DNA of 22,489 bases from Christensenella sp. UBA1750 (lineage in GTDB: Bacteria; Bacillota; Clostridia; Christensenellales; UBA1750): assembly GCA_002315655.1 (NCBI GenBank), contig DCHO01000070.1, forward strand, positions 1 through 22,489. Direction: 5' to 3'. Below, piece after piece: positions 6,800 to 15,284 of this stretch (the first letter of the stretch is position 1; every line of letters starts with the position of its first letter). The translations under genes were made by a program, and so were the position numbers. The notes beneath the pieces were generated by a model. The model saw only the letters and a list, made by a program, of their open reading frames with translations, was not told where the DNA came from and searched no databases.

Positions 6800-6918
6800 T
6801 GGAGGGAGCGAAGCGACTGGAGGACGAGCATTTCGCAGCAAAACAGTCCTGTGGACTGTTTTCAAGAATAAGCCGCCCGGAACACCGGAATTTCCCGAAG
6901 GGGAATTTCGGTGCGGAA
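6800..6918. repeat. 119-bp tandem repeat, copy 2
   Basis: A direct continuation of copy 1 with period 119. The 10-bp stem is at 6840-6849 with 6853-6862 and is identical to copy 1. The second stem pairs CACCG with CGGTG around CCCGAAGGGG. The differences (for example 6831 region, 6871-6890) show that the copies have diverged or arrived from different family members. Confidence 0.9.
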
Positions 6919-6941
6919 TATTCACATCCCGAAGGGATATT

Positions 6942-7715
6942 TCACTTTTTGTAAACCGGCAAATCGGAGACATTGTTGTCGCCGCCGTCGGCCACAACGG
7001 TCTCGCCGCAGATGATCTCGCCGTAGTCGCTCATCAGGTAGAAGGCCAGCTCGGCGATTTCCTCCACGCGGATGAAGCGCTCGATGGCGTGGCGGGGGTA
7101 GGGCTGGTCGATGGTGAAGGCGTAGTCGGCGATCATGGGCGTGAAGGTCGCACCGGGAGCGATGCCGTTGATGATGATGCCGTCATGCCCGTACTGCTTG
7201 CCGAAGGAGTGCGTCCACTCGCGGATGCACATTTTCGCCGCGCCGTAGGAGCCGATGATGTCCTGAATGGCGGCATTGGAGGAGAAATTGAGGATATTGC
7301 CGCGGATGCCCTTGCCGCGCATAAACTCGATCTCGTTGCGCATGAGGAAATAGGCAGCCTTATAGTTGGTGTTGTTCATGATGTCCCATTCGGCAGGGGT
7401 GATGTCCCAGGGCTCATAGCCGCGTCCGGTCAGGGTTGCGCCGCCGATGGCTGCGGCGTTGACGAAGGCGTTTAGACCCCCCATGAGCTTTTCGGCCTGC
7501 TCAAAGAGGTCAAGATGGTGGTCGCAGTCGGAAATATCGTAGGCGACGGTGTAGACGTTTACTCCGCCCAGCTCCTGTTTGGCCTTGGCGAGCCTGTCCT
7601 CGCTTCTGCCGGCGATGGTGACGATGGCTCCCGCCTGCAAAAGACGCGCCGCAACGCCCTGCCCGATGCCGGAGGATCCGCCGATAACCAGAACCTTATC
7701 GTTACGCAGTTTCAT
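6942..7715 (-). CDS. Short-chain dehydrogenase/reductase (SDR)
   Basis: A 257-residue classical SDR, a cytoplasmic NAD(P)-dependent oxidoreductase. The cofactor loop GGSSGIG is at residues 12-18. NAAA (86-89), catalytic Ser in FSSN (144-147) and the YxxxK pair Tyr157/Lys161 complete the active site. A PG motif (IAPGAT, 185-190) follows. C-terminal GETVVADGG (237-245) is the usual family ending. Arg38 in AGRSED after the second strand hints at NADP preference. The ATG at 7715 has AGGAG about 9 bases upstream. It is divergent from the aldose-epimerase-like gene, so a sugar or polyol substrate is possible but unproven. The gene ends directly before hairpin repeats that may form its 3' end. Confidence 0.9.
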   Translation of the reverse strand: MKLRNDKVLVIGGSSGIGQGVAARLLQAGAIVTIAGRSEDRLAKAKQELGGVNVYTVAYDISDCDHHLDLFEQAEKLMGGLNAFVNAAAIGGATLTGRGYEPWDITPAEWDIMNNTNYKAAYFLMRNEIEFMRGKGIRGNILNFSSNAAIQDIIGSYGAAKMCIREWTHSFGKQYGHDGIIINGIAPGATFTPMIADYAFTIDQPYPRHAIERFIRVEEIAELAFYLMSDYGEIICGETVVADGGDNNVSDLPVYKK

Positions 7716-7760
7716 TTTGTTGCTCCTGTCCGTGCGAAATCGCACATTTTTATGCTATAA

Positions 7761-7789
7761 AGTATAACACCCCGCTAACAAAAGTACAA
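7761..7789 (-). promoter_or_regulatory. Sigma-A type promoter of the SDR gene
   Basis: On the minus strand TTGTAC (7789-7784), a 17-base spacer and TATACT (7766-7761) precede the start at 7715. The -10 box matches consensus in 5 of 6 positions; the -35 box is weak. Confidence 0.6.
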
Positions 7790-7860
7790 GCCGTGTTATC
7801 ATCTTTTGCTGTCAGATACCGCGATTCGGAACAAAAAGGATGCCCCGCAAATATTTAGCA

Positions 7861-7889
7861 TTGCAAGCCGTCTTGATTTCTGCTATGCT
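7861..7889 (+). promoter_or_regulatory. Probable promoter of the aldose-epimerase-like gene
   Basis: TTGCAA (7861-7866), a 17-base spacer and TATGCT (7884-7889) precede the start at 7928. An inverted repeat TTGCAAGC (7861-7868) / GCTTGCAA (7906-7913) flanks the core and overlaps the Shine-Dalgarno; it could be an operator. Confidence 0.5.
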
Positions 7890-7927
7890 TTAAGCAGCAA
7901 AAACCGCTTGCAAAGGAGTGTTTGATT

Positions 7928-8926
7928 ATGAAAAACGTTAAGGCTTATGAACAGAAGCTGCGCGGCGGTGCCGTGGTGACATTGGAGAGCGATAAGGCCT
8001 CCGTACAGATTGCGCCGGCGTCGGGCTTCAAGGTCTTCTCCGTCATTTACAACAACCGCCAGATGCTCATGCCCACCGCCACCCCCTTTGAGGGCTCTGC
8101 GGCCAACGGCATCCCGGTACTGTTCCCCTTCCCCAACCGCACCAAGGACGCCCGCTATTCCTTCGGCGGCCATGATTGCGTGATCGCAAAGAACGGGCAG
8201 GAGCGCATCATTCACGGGCTGATGATCGACGAGCCCTTCGCCTACTCCTACGGCGTGACCGAAAATTCCGCCTGGTGCACCGGCGTGGCCTCCATCACCC
8301 CCGACAAGGAGTATTTCGCCTCCTATCCCTTCCCCTGCACATTGCGTCTGACCTACACCCTCTCCGAGGGCAAGCTGCGGCTGGACTACAAGGTGACCAA
8401 CGACGGCATGGAGACCCTGCCCTACGGCATCGCCATCCACCCCTACTTCAACAAGTTCGAGGGCGGCGAGGACATCACCATCACCGTGCCCGTGGACTCC
8501 TACTATGAGGCGGAAAAGTGCTTCCCCTCCGGGAAATTGCTCCCCGCCGAGGGCGACTTTGACCTGCGCCCCGCCGAGGAAAAGAAGGGCTTGTCCGGGC
8601 TGCTCTCTAAGGACTTTGCCTATTCCAAGCACACCGTCGCTTCCTATTTCTTAGACACCGTGTATCACGGCCTATCCGAAAAGAAGCAGGCGCTTGTCCA
8701 CTATGAAAAGTTAGGGCTGACTTTGGCTCTCCGCGCCAGCGACGACTTTCAGAACATGGTGGTTTTCACCCCGCCCATGCTGCCCGGCTTCTGCCTGGAA
8801 AACCAGACCAACGCCACCGACTACATCAACCTGCACAACGCGGGCTGCCCCGACGCCTGCCTGCAAACCGTCCCCGGCGGCCAGACCAAGGGCGGCTACA
8901 TCGAAGTGACCGTTCACGAAGACTAA
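7928..8926 (+). CDS. Aldose 1-epimerase-like (galactose mutarotase fold) protein
   Basis: A 332-residue protein of the aldose 1-epimerase superfamily, a beta-sandwich that interconverts sugar anomers or hexose-6-phosphate anomers. The family pattern is visible as PVLFPFPNR (about residues 63-71), the catalytic-type His in IIHG (about 95-98), a second His in IHPYFNKF (about 174-181), and a late acidic/aromatic stretch including FTPPMLPGFCLENQT. The ATG at 7928 has AAGGAG at 7913-7918, spacing 9; an in-frame TTG at 7922 is too close to the ribosome site. It is monocistronic, followed by a hairpin at 8950. Family members cannot be told apart here (GalM, YeaD or LacX type), so I give no symbol. 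Confidence 0.85.
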   Translation: MKNVKAYEQKLRGGAVVTLESDKASVQIAPASGFKVFSVIYNNRQMLMPTATPFEGSAANGIPVLFPFPNRTKDARYSFGGHDCVIAKNGQERIIHGLMIDEPFAYSYGVTENSAWCTGVASITPDKEYFASYPFPCTLRLTYTLSEGKLRLDYKVTNDGMETLPYGIAIHPYFNKFEGGEDITITVPVDSYYEAEKCFPSGKLLPAEGDFDLRPAEEKKGLSGLLSKDFAYSKHTVASYFLDTVYHGLSEKKQALVHYEKLGLTLALRASDDFQNMVVFTPPMLPGFCLENQTNATDYINLHNAGCPDACLQTVPGGQTKGGYIEVTVHED

Positions 8927-8949
8927 CCCCTAATCCGAATACACAAAAC

Positions 8950-8980
8950 GCCCCCTTACGGAATTGTTCCGCAAGGGGGC
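8950..8980 (-). terminator. Strong hairpin terminator of the dcw cluster
   Basis: The 14-base arms 8950-8963 and 8967-8980 (loop TTG) pair fully on the minus strand, with one G-U. A GTTTTGTGT tail follows on that strand. On the plus strand the same stem has an A-C mismatch and a poorer tail, so it mainly ends the ftsZ transcript and perhaps also the convergent epimerase-like gene. Confidence 0.8.
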
Positions 8981-8986
8981 ATTTAT

Positions 8987-9042
8987 ATGCTATGAAGGGA
9001 GCGAAACACCGGAACTCTCTGAAAGAAAGTTCCGGTGCGAAA
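8987..9042. repeat. Partial member of the GGGAGCGAA/CACCGG hairpin repeat family
   Basis: The stretch carries GGGAGCGAA followed by a perfect 10-bp stem CACCGGAACT (9007-9016) / AGTTCCGGTG (9028-9037). The same two modules occur in the 119-bp repeats at 6681-6918 (GGGAGCGAA, then CACCGG...CGGTGCG). It lies directly after the ftsZ stop and may protect the 3' end of the dcw mRNA. Confidence 0.65.
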
Positions 9043-10389
<1,347 letters not shown>

Positions 10390-10439
10390 TGATAATCCCC
10401 CTTTATCGTTGAAACGTCAATCAGTTCAAGATATAAAAA

Positions 10440-11621
10440 TTACTTGGTAAAGAAAGCCTTGAAGAAGCCGCCTAATTTGGAATCGCCCTCGCCCTTGCCG
10501 GTCTCCATGGAGCTGACCGATTCATAAACCAGTTCCAGCAGACCCAGAGCGGAAGAATACATCGGCGAATTGAGCTTGACCGCTGCGGGTGTCGGAGCGC
10601 GGAAATTGTGCTCCGCGACGGAAGATAAGGTCTCGCGGCTGCCGCGCATCAGGGCAAGGCCGCCGCCGGTCAGATAGAAGGTGGAGCGCGGGCTTAAGTG
10701 GCTCTCGTTCTCCGCAATGACCGATTTGATTATGTCTCCCAGTTCTTCCATCTTGGGTTCGATGACAGCCAGCACGTTTTCACGGCCGAACTGCACCTCT
10801 TTTCCGTCGGGATCGCTGACCGTCAGTTTATCCTGCCCGATTCCGAAGGAATACTTGCGCTTCAATTCCTCTGCCATGTCCATGGTGATCTGCAATTCCA
10901 CAGCCAGATCCGCGGCAAAGTCGCCGCCGCCTATGGGCAGCACCTTATGGGAAATAACGGCATCGCCCTCCACGGTCATGACCTCGGTGGAAAGATACCC
11001 GACATCCACCAAGATTGCGCCCTTGTCGCGCTCCTCCGGCGGAATGAGCATGAGCGCCTCGCCCAGCGCGGGGCTTAAATAGCCGTTGATGTGGATGTTC
11101 TGCTGCTCCATGCGCGCCTGCATATCCTCTAAGAATACCGGGTCGGCAATGATGAAGGAGGCCTCGCAGCAGATGTTCTGCCCCTTCAGTCCCGCAGGCT
11201 CCATGGTGCGTCTCTCGTCCACGGTGAACCACGCGGGGCTCCTGTGGATGATGACGCCCTCCTTTGCGGGCGTATATTCCAGCGCCATATTCATCACATC
11301 ATCGACATCGTCCATGGTGATGCGGCGGGTAGAACCTAAATCCATCGAGACCTGATTGCGTTCCAGATGTACAAACTCGCCCGGAACGCCCACATAAATC
11401 TCCTTGATCTCACGACCGCTGGAAAGCTCGGCCTCACGAACAGACTTTAAAATCGCCTGTTCCAGATCCTCATCGGCTGCATTCCAGTGCCCGTCACAGT
11501 AGCCGTCATAGGGAACGATGCCAAAGCCCAGCAGAGAAGCCGAGCCATCGCCATTGCCTTCGCCGACCAGCGTTACGATTTTAGAAGTGCCGAATTCAAT
11601 GGCTGCCGCCATACTTTTCAC
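10440..11621 (-). CDS. ftsA: Cell division protein FtsA (actin-like membrane tether)
   Basis: A 393-residue actin-family ATPase that anchors FtsZ to the membrane and recruits later divisome proteins. EFGTSKIVTLVGE (residues 9-21) is the phosphate-1 loop. DVGYLSTEV (206-214) replaces the canonical DIGGGTTD, keeping the Asp, Gly and final Thr, and LTGGG (317-321) is the adenosine motif. The C-terminus ends in the amphipathic helix KLGGFFKAFFTK (382-393), the expected membrane-targeting sequence. I chose GTG at 11621, 10 bases after AGGAGG; ATG at 11612 is in frame but 19 bases away. A separate promoter (11694-11722) precedes it. ftsZ follows after 50 bases. Confidence 0.93.
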   Translation of the reverse strand: MKSMAAAIEFGTSKIVTLVGEGNGDGSASLLGFGIVPYDGYCDGHWNAADEDLEQAILKSVREAELSSGREIKEIYVGVPGEFVHLERNQVSMDLGSTRRITMDDVDDVMNMALEYTPAKEGVIIHRSPAWFTVDERRTMEPAGLKGQNICCEASFIIADPVFLEDMQARMEQQNIHINGYLSPALGEALMLIPPEERDKGAILVDVGYLSTEVMTVEGDAVISHKVLPIGGGDFAADLAVELQITMDMAEELKRKYSFGIGQDKLTVSDPDGKEVQFGRENVLAVIEPKMEELGDIIKSVIAENESHLSPRSTFYLTGGGLALMRGSRETLSSVAEHNFRAPTPAAVKLNSPMYSSALGLLELVYESVSSMETGKGEGDSKLGGFFKAFFTK

Positions 11622-11693
11622 AGTTCCGTTTCCTCCTGACAAAAGGATAAAAAGGTGTGGATGCAAACTGCATACGCTTCCAGTTCACGCCTT

Positions 11694-11722
11694 ATTATAT
11701 CGCAAAAAGTCATGCTTGAAAA
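11694..11722 (-). promoter_or_regulatory. Internal dcw promoter driving ftsA-ftsZ
   Basis: On the minus strand TTTTCA (11722-11717), a 17-base spacer and a perfect TATAAT (11699-11694) lie in the 195-base ftsQ-ftsA gap, the largest in the cluster apart from that after ftsL. It would give extra ftsA/ftsZ transcript, as in many bacteria. Confidence 0.72.
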
Positions 11723-11816
11723 GGTCTATCCCCCATGCGGAATGCAGGTTTTTACCTATTTTGGGCAATTCTTTACGACTTGGAAACAACTGGCAGCCGA
11801 AAAACTCATAAAACCG

Positions 11817-12596
11817 TCAGCCTTCCGGCTCCGTTTCCGCATTGTTTTGTGTGTTTACGGGAAGGAAGGAAGCTGAATCTCCCGTGGAGACCGTGATGAT
11901 GCCGGCGGAATAGCCCTCCGAAATCAGGATGGGCTCCACACCGCGATACCATCTGATCTTGCTTTCCATCTCGTCAAAGTTACCCAACGCAACCGAATAG
12001 CCGCTCACCGTTTCCATAGTAATATCGGAGACCTCGGCAACGTTGACCTCGGAGATCATATACAGCGCATCCTGCTTCCGCAGCTCGGCAAGCACGGCGG
12101 ACAGTGCCGCGCACTGGCGATTGGCCGCATCAGCCTGCTCCTCCGGGAAGGCGGTTTCCAGCAGCTTCCCCGTTTCCGGTTCAAAGGGCAAGGTGATGCC
12201 CTCCACCACGGGCAACTCCCTGTCCCCGATGGTAAAGTCCTTTTCCAGCACCTTTCCCTCCTCGTCCAGAATGTAGACCGAGCCAGTGCCGACGATGTAG
12301 GCGGAAGCCAGATGCTCCTTCACCGTGACACGCACCTTGTCGGGGAAAATGTAGCGGACGGACTCCACATCGAAATAGGGGTCTTTCTCCACGCGGGCGG
12401 CGATCTCCTTGAATTTGAGCTTGAACACGCTTAGGTCATTGGTGATCTGGGCAAGCTCGGCAACCTTCGCCGGATCCTGCTCCACGCAGCCCAGTACCAC
12501 GACCTCGGAGATGCGCATGGTCTCGCTGCACAGGTAGGTCGTGCCGGCCAGCACCATCAGCAGCAGAAATAAGACCAGATATACCTTTGCCCGCAT
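11817..12596 (-). CDS. ftsQ: Cell division protein FtsQ/DivIB
   Basis: A 259-residue single-pass membrane protein of the FtsQ/DivIB type, which links FtsL and DivIC to the septal synthase. A short cytoplasmic start (MRAK) leads into a membrane segment at about 5-24. The POTRA domain (about 27-95) begins SEVVVLGC and includes FPDKVRVTVKEH (about 84-95). A beta domain then runs with YILDEEGKVLEKD (about 108-120). The tail (about 240-259) is acidic and Ser/Asn-rich. The ATG at 12596 is preceded by AGAGGA and lies 11 bases after the murA stop; the frame is open to a TTG at 12611 without a better site. Sequence similarity in this family is low, so the call rests on architecture and position between murA and ftsA. 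Confidence 0.9.
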   Translation of the reverse strand: MRAKVYLVLFLLLMVLAGTTYLCSETMRISEVVVLGCVEQDPAKVAELAQITNDLSVFKLKFKEIAARVEKDPYFDVESVRYIFPDKVRVTVKEHLASAYIVGTGSVYILDEEGKVLEKDFTIGDRELPVVEGITLPFEPETGKLLETAFPEEQADAANRQCAALSAVLAELRKQDALYMISEVNVAEVSDITMETVSGYSVALGNFDEMESKIRWYRGVEPILISEGYSAGIITVSTGDSASFLPVNTQNNAETEPEG

Positions 12597-12607
12597 GGTT
12601 TTTCCTC

Positions 12608-13864
12608 TCAATCGTTTCGTTCAATTCTTTCTATGTCCGTGCCCAAACTTTTCAGTATTTCTTCAAACCGGGCATAGCCTCGGTCAATGAGGCGCACGTT
12701 TTTCACAATCGTTTCTCCCTGCGCACAAAGTCCCGCCAGGCACAGCGCCGCGCCCGCCCGCAGATCTTTTGCCGTGACCTCCGCGCCGTATAAAGGTCTG
12801 CCGCCGGAGACAATCGCGGAATTTCCCTGCACGGTGATGTCCGCGCCCAGCTTCTTTAATTCCGGGACGTGCAGCATCCGATTTTCAAACACCTTTTCCT
12901 GCATAAGCGACGTGCCCACAGCCTGGGTGAGCAGCGCGGTCATGGGTGCCTGCAAGTCCGTCGGAAAGCCGGGGAACGGCGCGGTTTCCAGCCGTGATAT
13001 GGGCAGAAGCTTTCCGGTTCGGGAAGCCGTCACGCCGCTTTCATCACACAAGACCTGACAACCCGCCTCTTTGAGCTTTTCCGTTAAGGCAAGCAGGTGC
13101 TCCGGCACCGCGTCCGCAACGGTGACGCGCCCGCCGGTCATCGCCGCCCCAATGAGCAGCGTACCCGCCGTGATGCGGTCGGGAACCGGCGCGTAGGTGC
13201 AGCCGTGCAGAACAGAATTATGTATGGTCAATGTGCCCGTGCCGACGCCCTCGATGCGCCCGCCGCAGGTACGCAGAAAATTCGCCAGGTCGTTGACCTC
13301 CGGCTCCCGCGCCGCGTTGGACAGCACGGTCGTGCCCTCGGCACAGAGGGCGGCCATGAGGATGTTTTCCGTCGCCCCGACGGAAGGATAATCCAGATGG
13401 ATGTGCGCGCCGCGGAGCTTTCCCTCGCAGCGAATGCGCCCATGCTTTTCCTCGATGTGCGCCCCTAACTTCCGCAGTCCCTGCAAGTGCAGGTCGATGG
13501 GGCGTGCGCCGATCTCGCATCCGCCGGGATAGGCAAAATCCGCCATCCCATTTCGTGCCAGCACAGGCCCCAACATGAAGATAGATGAGCGCAGCGCGGA
13601 TGACAATGCCTCCGGCATCACGCAGCCGTCCGCGCCCTTGGGGTCAATCTGAATCGTCTTTCCCTCCCGACGGGTACGACAGCCCAATGCGCACAGCAGC
13701 GACAGCATATTTTCCACATCGGAAAGATACGGACAGCCGTTGAGGGTCACAGGCTCGTGCAGCAGCATACACGCCGCCAATATCGGCAGCACGGCGTTTT
13801 TCGCCGCGCATACACGCACAGTTCCCACAAGTGGCTTTCCGCCGATGATCCGAAACGCTTCCAT
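12608..13864 (-). CDS. murA: UDP-N-acetylglucosamine 1-carboxyvinyltransferase MurA
   Basis: A 418-residue enolpyruvyl transferase that adds phosphoenolpyruvate to UDP-GlcNAc, the first committed step of peptidoglycan synthesis. The active-site Lys22-Asn23 are in CAAKNA (19-24). Cys116, the fosfomycin target, is in PGGCEIGARP. The helix LRSSIFMLGP (91-100) and the C-terminal DRGYARFEEILKSLG stretch also match the family. The length is usual. The ATG at 13864 follows a GGGGAGAA site; the frame is open back to 13912 without a site. It sits between ftsW and ftsQ, a position taken by murG/murB in Bacillus. Many Gram-positives have two MurA paralogues; this dcw-linked copy may be either. Confidence 0.96.
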   Translation of the reverse strand: MEAFRIIGGKPLVGTVRVCAAKNAVLPILAACMLLHEPVTLNGCPYLSDVENMLSLLCALGCRTRREGKTIQIDPKGADGCVMPEALSSALRSSIFMLGPVLARNGMADFAYPGGCEIGARPIDLHLQGLRKLGAHIEEKHGRIRCEGKLRGAHIHLDYPSVGATENILMAALCAEGTTVLSNAAREPEVNDLANFLRTCGGRIEGVGTGTLTIHNSVLHGCTYAPVPDRITAGTLLIGAAMTGGRVTVADAVPEHLLALTEKLKEAGCQVLCDESGVTASRTGKLLPISRLETAPFPGFPTDLQAPMTALLTQAVGTSLMQEKVFENRMLHVPELKKLGADITVQGNSAIVSGGRPLYGAEVTAKDLRAGAALCLAGLCAQGETIVKNVRLIDRGYARFEEILKSLGTDIERIERND

Positions 13865-13922
13865 GAATTTCTCCCCTTTCACTGCTGTTAGCCTATGAAA
13901 CGGGAGAAACAATGTGTGAACG

Positions 13923-15248
13923 CTATCTTCTTGAAGCGTTGACTTTTGTGGCGACCCTATGCAGCACAGGCGGGAGAACGTGCTCCTTTTCGGGGCGCGG
14001 TCTTCTGGAAACCGCCGTGAGCAGACCCATGGAGCCTAAGAAAATAGTAATGTTCGTGCCGCCGGAGGTGAAGAAGGGCAGCGGGATTCCCGTGGTGGGC
14101 GCAAGCCCCGTGACCACAAGCACGTTCAGAATGACCTGCACGCCCATGATAGAGGTTAAGCCCAAAGCGAGGTAACAGCCGAAGCGATCCTGCGCCCGGA
14201 TGGCCGTCCGAAGTCCGAAATAGATGAGCAGCAGGAACACAAGCAGAATGCCCACGCCGCGGATGAAGCCCAATTCCTCGCCCACGATGGCATAGATAAA
14301 GTCGGAATAGGCATAGGGCAAAAACAGGTGCTTCTGCTTGGAGAAGCCCAGCCCCGTGCCGAACCAGCCGCCGTTGCCCAGCGCATAGAAGCTCTGGACG
14401 AGCTGGTAGGATTTGCCGCTGATGTTTTCCTCCGCAAAGGGATCCATGAAGGAAACGATGCGCACCCAGCGGTCTTCAATGACGTATCGCGCCAAGACAT
14501 AAAAGCCCGCCACCGCAATCACCAGACCGATACAGAGGGTGCTCATGCGCATCCCGCCCGCAACCATCATGAAGATGGTCACAAAGACGATGAGGCAGGC
14601 GGTGGAAAGGTTCGGCTGAAACAGCAAAAGAACGGTCAGCGCGCCGACCACCATCAGCGCCCCCAAGTTGGTGCGCCAGAAATATTTCATGGTGTCATGC
14701 TTATCATCCATGTATTTTGCCAGATACAGCACCACGGCGATCTTCAAAATCTCCGAGGGCTGCACGGAAATGCCTTTTTTGAAGCCGAAATAGAGCCAGC
14801 GGTAAGCGTCGTTGACGTAGGGCGACCACACGCCGATCTTGAGCTTGTTGATGGCGGGAACCCTTGGCAGGGCAATGACGAGAAACAGCATGACGGCGGT
14901 TGCGCCCATGATGATGGTGATCAGCTTTTTCTGCCGTAAAAAGCGGTAATCCATGTTCGCCGCAAAGAAGAACGCGCCGCCGCCTAAGATCACGCCCGCG
15001 ATCTGGGTCTTGAACTCGCTCATGGAGTCGGATTTCAGCCCCATCTCATAAGATGAGGCGGAATAGACCATAAGGGTTCCGATGATGGTTAAGAAAAGGG
15101 TGGTCAGGATGATTCCCCAGGAAATGGGCAGATGCTTTCCGAACACCCAAATGTTCCAGAATGTCCATTTTTCCGGCTCGGGGTCATTTAAGTGTGACCG
15201 CTTGCGCTCGGTGCGGCGCAGCGTGCGTCTGCTTTCCTCTTCTTCCAT
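13923..15248 (-). CDS. ftsW: Septal peptidoglycan glycosyltransferase FtsW (SEDS family)
   Basis: A 441-residue polytopic membrane protein (about 10 segments) of the SEDS family, which polymerises lipid II at the septum with its partner transpeptidase. A basic N-terminal tail (1-40) precedes the first segment. QPSEILKIA (163-171), FQPNLSTA (210-217), YALGNGGWFGTGLG (288-301), the catalytic Asp316 in YSDFIYAIVGEELGF and TTGIPLPFFTSGG near 378-390 are family motifs. Residues about 130-160 are longer than usual, with the NGARRW-type motif read as NDAYRWL. The ATG at 15248 has GGGGGAAG upstream. It follows murD by 36 bases. SpoVE, a sporulation paralogue, cannot be excluded, but position supports FtsW. 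Confidence 0.93.
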   Translation of the reverse strand: MEEEESRRTLRRTERKRSHLNDPEPEKWTFWNIWVFGKHLPISWGIILTTLFLTIIGTLMVYSASSYEMGLKSDSMSEFKTQIAGVILGGGAFFFAANMDYRFLRQKKLITIIMGATAVMLFLVIALPRVPAINKLKIGVWSPYVNDAYRWLYFGFKKGISVQPSEILKIAVVLYLAKYMDDKHDTMKYFWRTNLGALMVVGALTVLLLFQPNLSTACLIVFVTIFMMVAGGMRMSTLCIGLVIAVAGFYVLARYVIEDRWVRIVSFMDPFAEENISGKSYQLVQSFYALGNGGWFGTGLGFSKQKHLFLPYAYSDFIYAIVGEELGFIRGVGILLVFLLLIYFGLRTAIRAQDRFGCYLALGLTSIMGVQVILNVLVVTGLAPTTGIPLPFFTSGGTNITIFLGSMGLLTAVSRRPRPEKEHVLPPVLHRVATKVNASRR

Positions 15249-15284
15249 GACATCTTCCCCCTTTCTTCAGGTTTTCAAACCGTC

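Larger units (their letters stand above)
6540..6941. other. 402-base gene-free gap: terminator plus tandem repeats
   Basis: The gap between the antitoxin stop and the SDR stop holds a small hairpin around 6610-6640 (TTGCATT/AATGCAA), a terminator (6649-6673), two 119-bp direct repeats (6681-6918) and a third small stem (ATCCC/GGGAT) at about 6926-6939. Open frames across it on both strands lack ribosome sites and differ only by repeat content, so I call no gene here. Confidence 0.7.

Noticed and set aside
6681..6918. Possible CRISPR array
   Set aside because: There are only two adjacent 119-bp units without spacers, and no cas genes nearby.
6732..7475. A 247-codon plus-strand frame beginning in the tandem repeats
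   Set aside because: It is antisense to the SDR gene with no ribosome site; its start is repeat sequence.
14328..14939. A 203-codon plus-strand frame
   Set aside because: It is the antisense shadow of ftsW, His/Asp-rich and without initiation signals.
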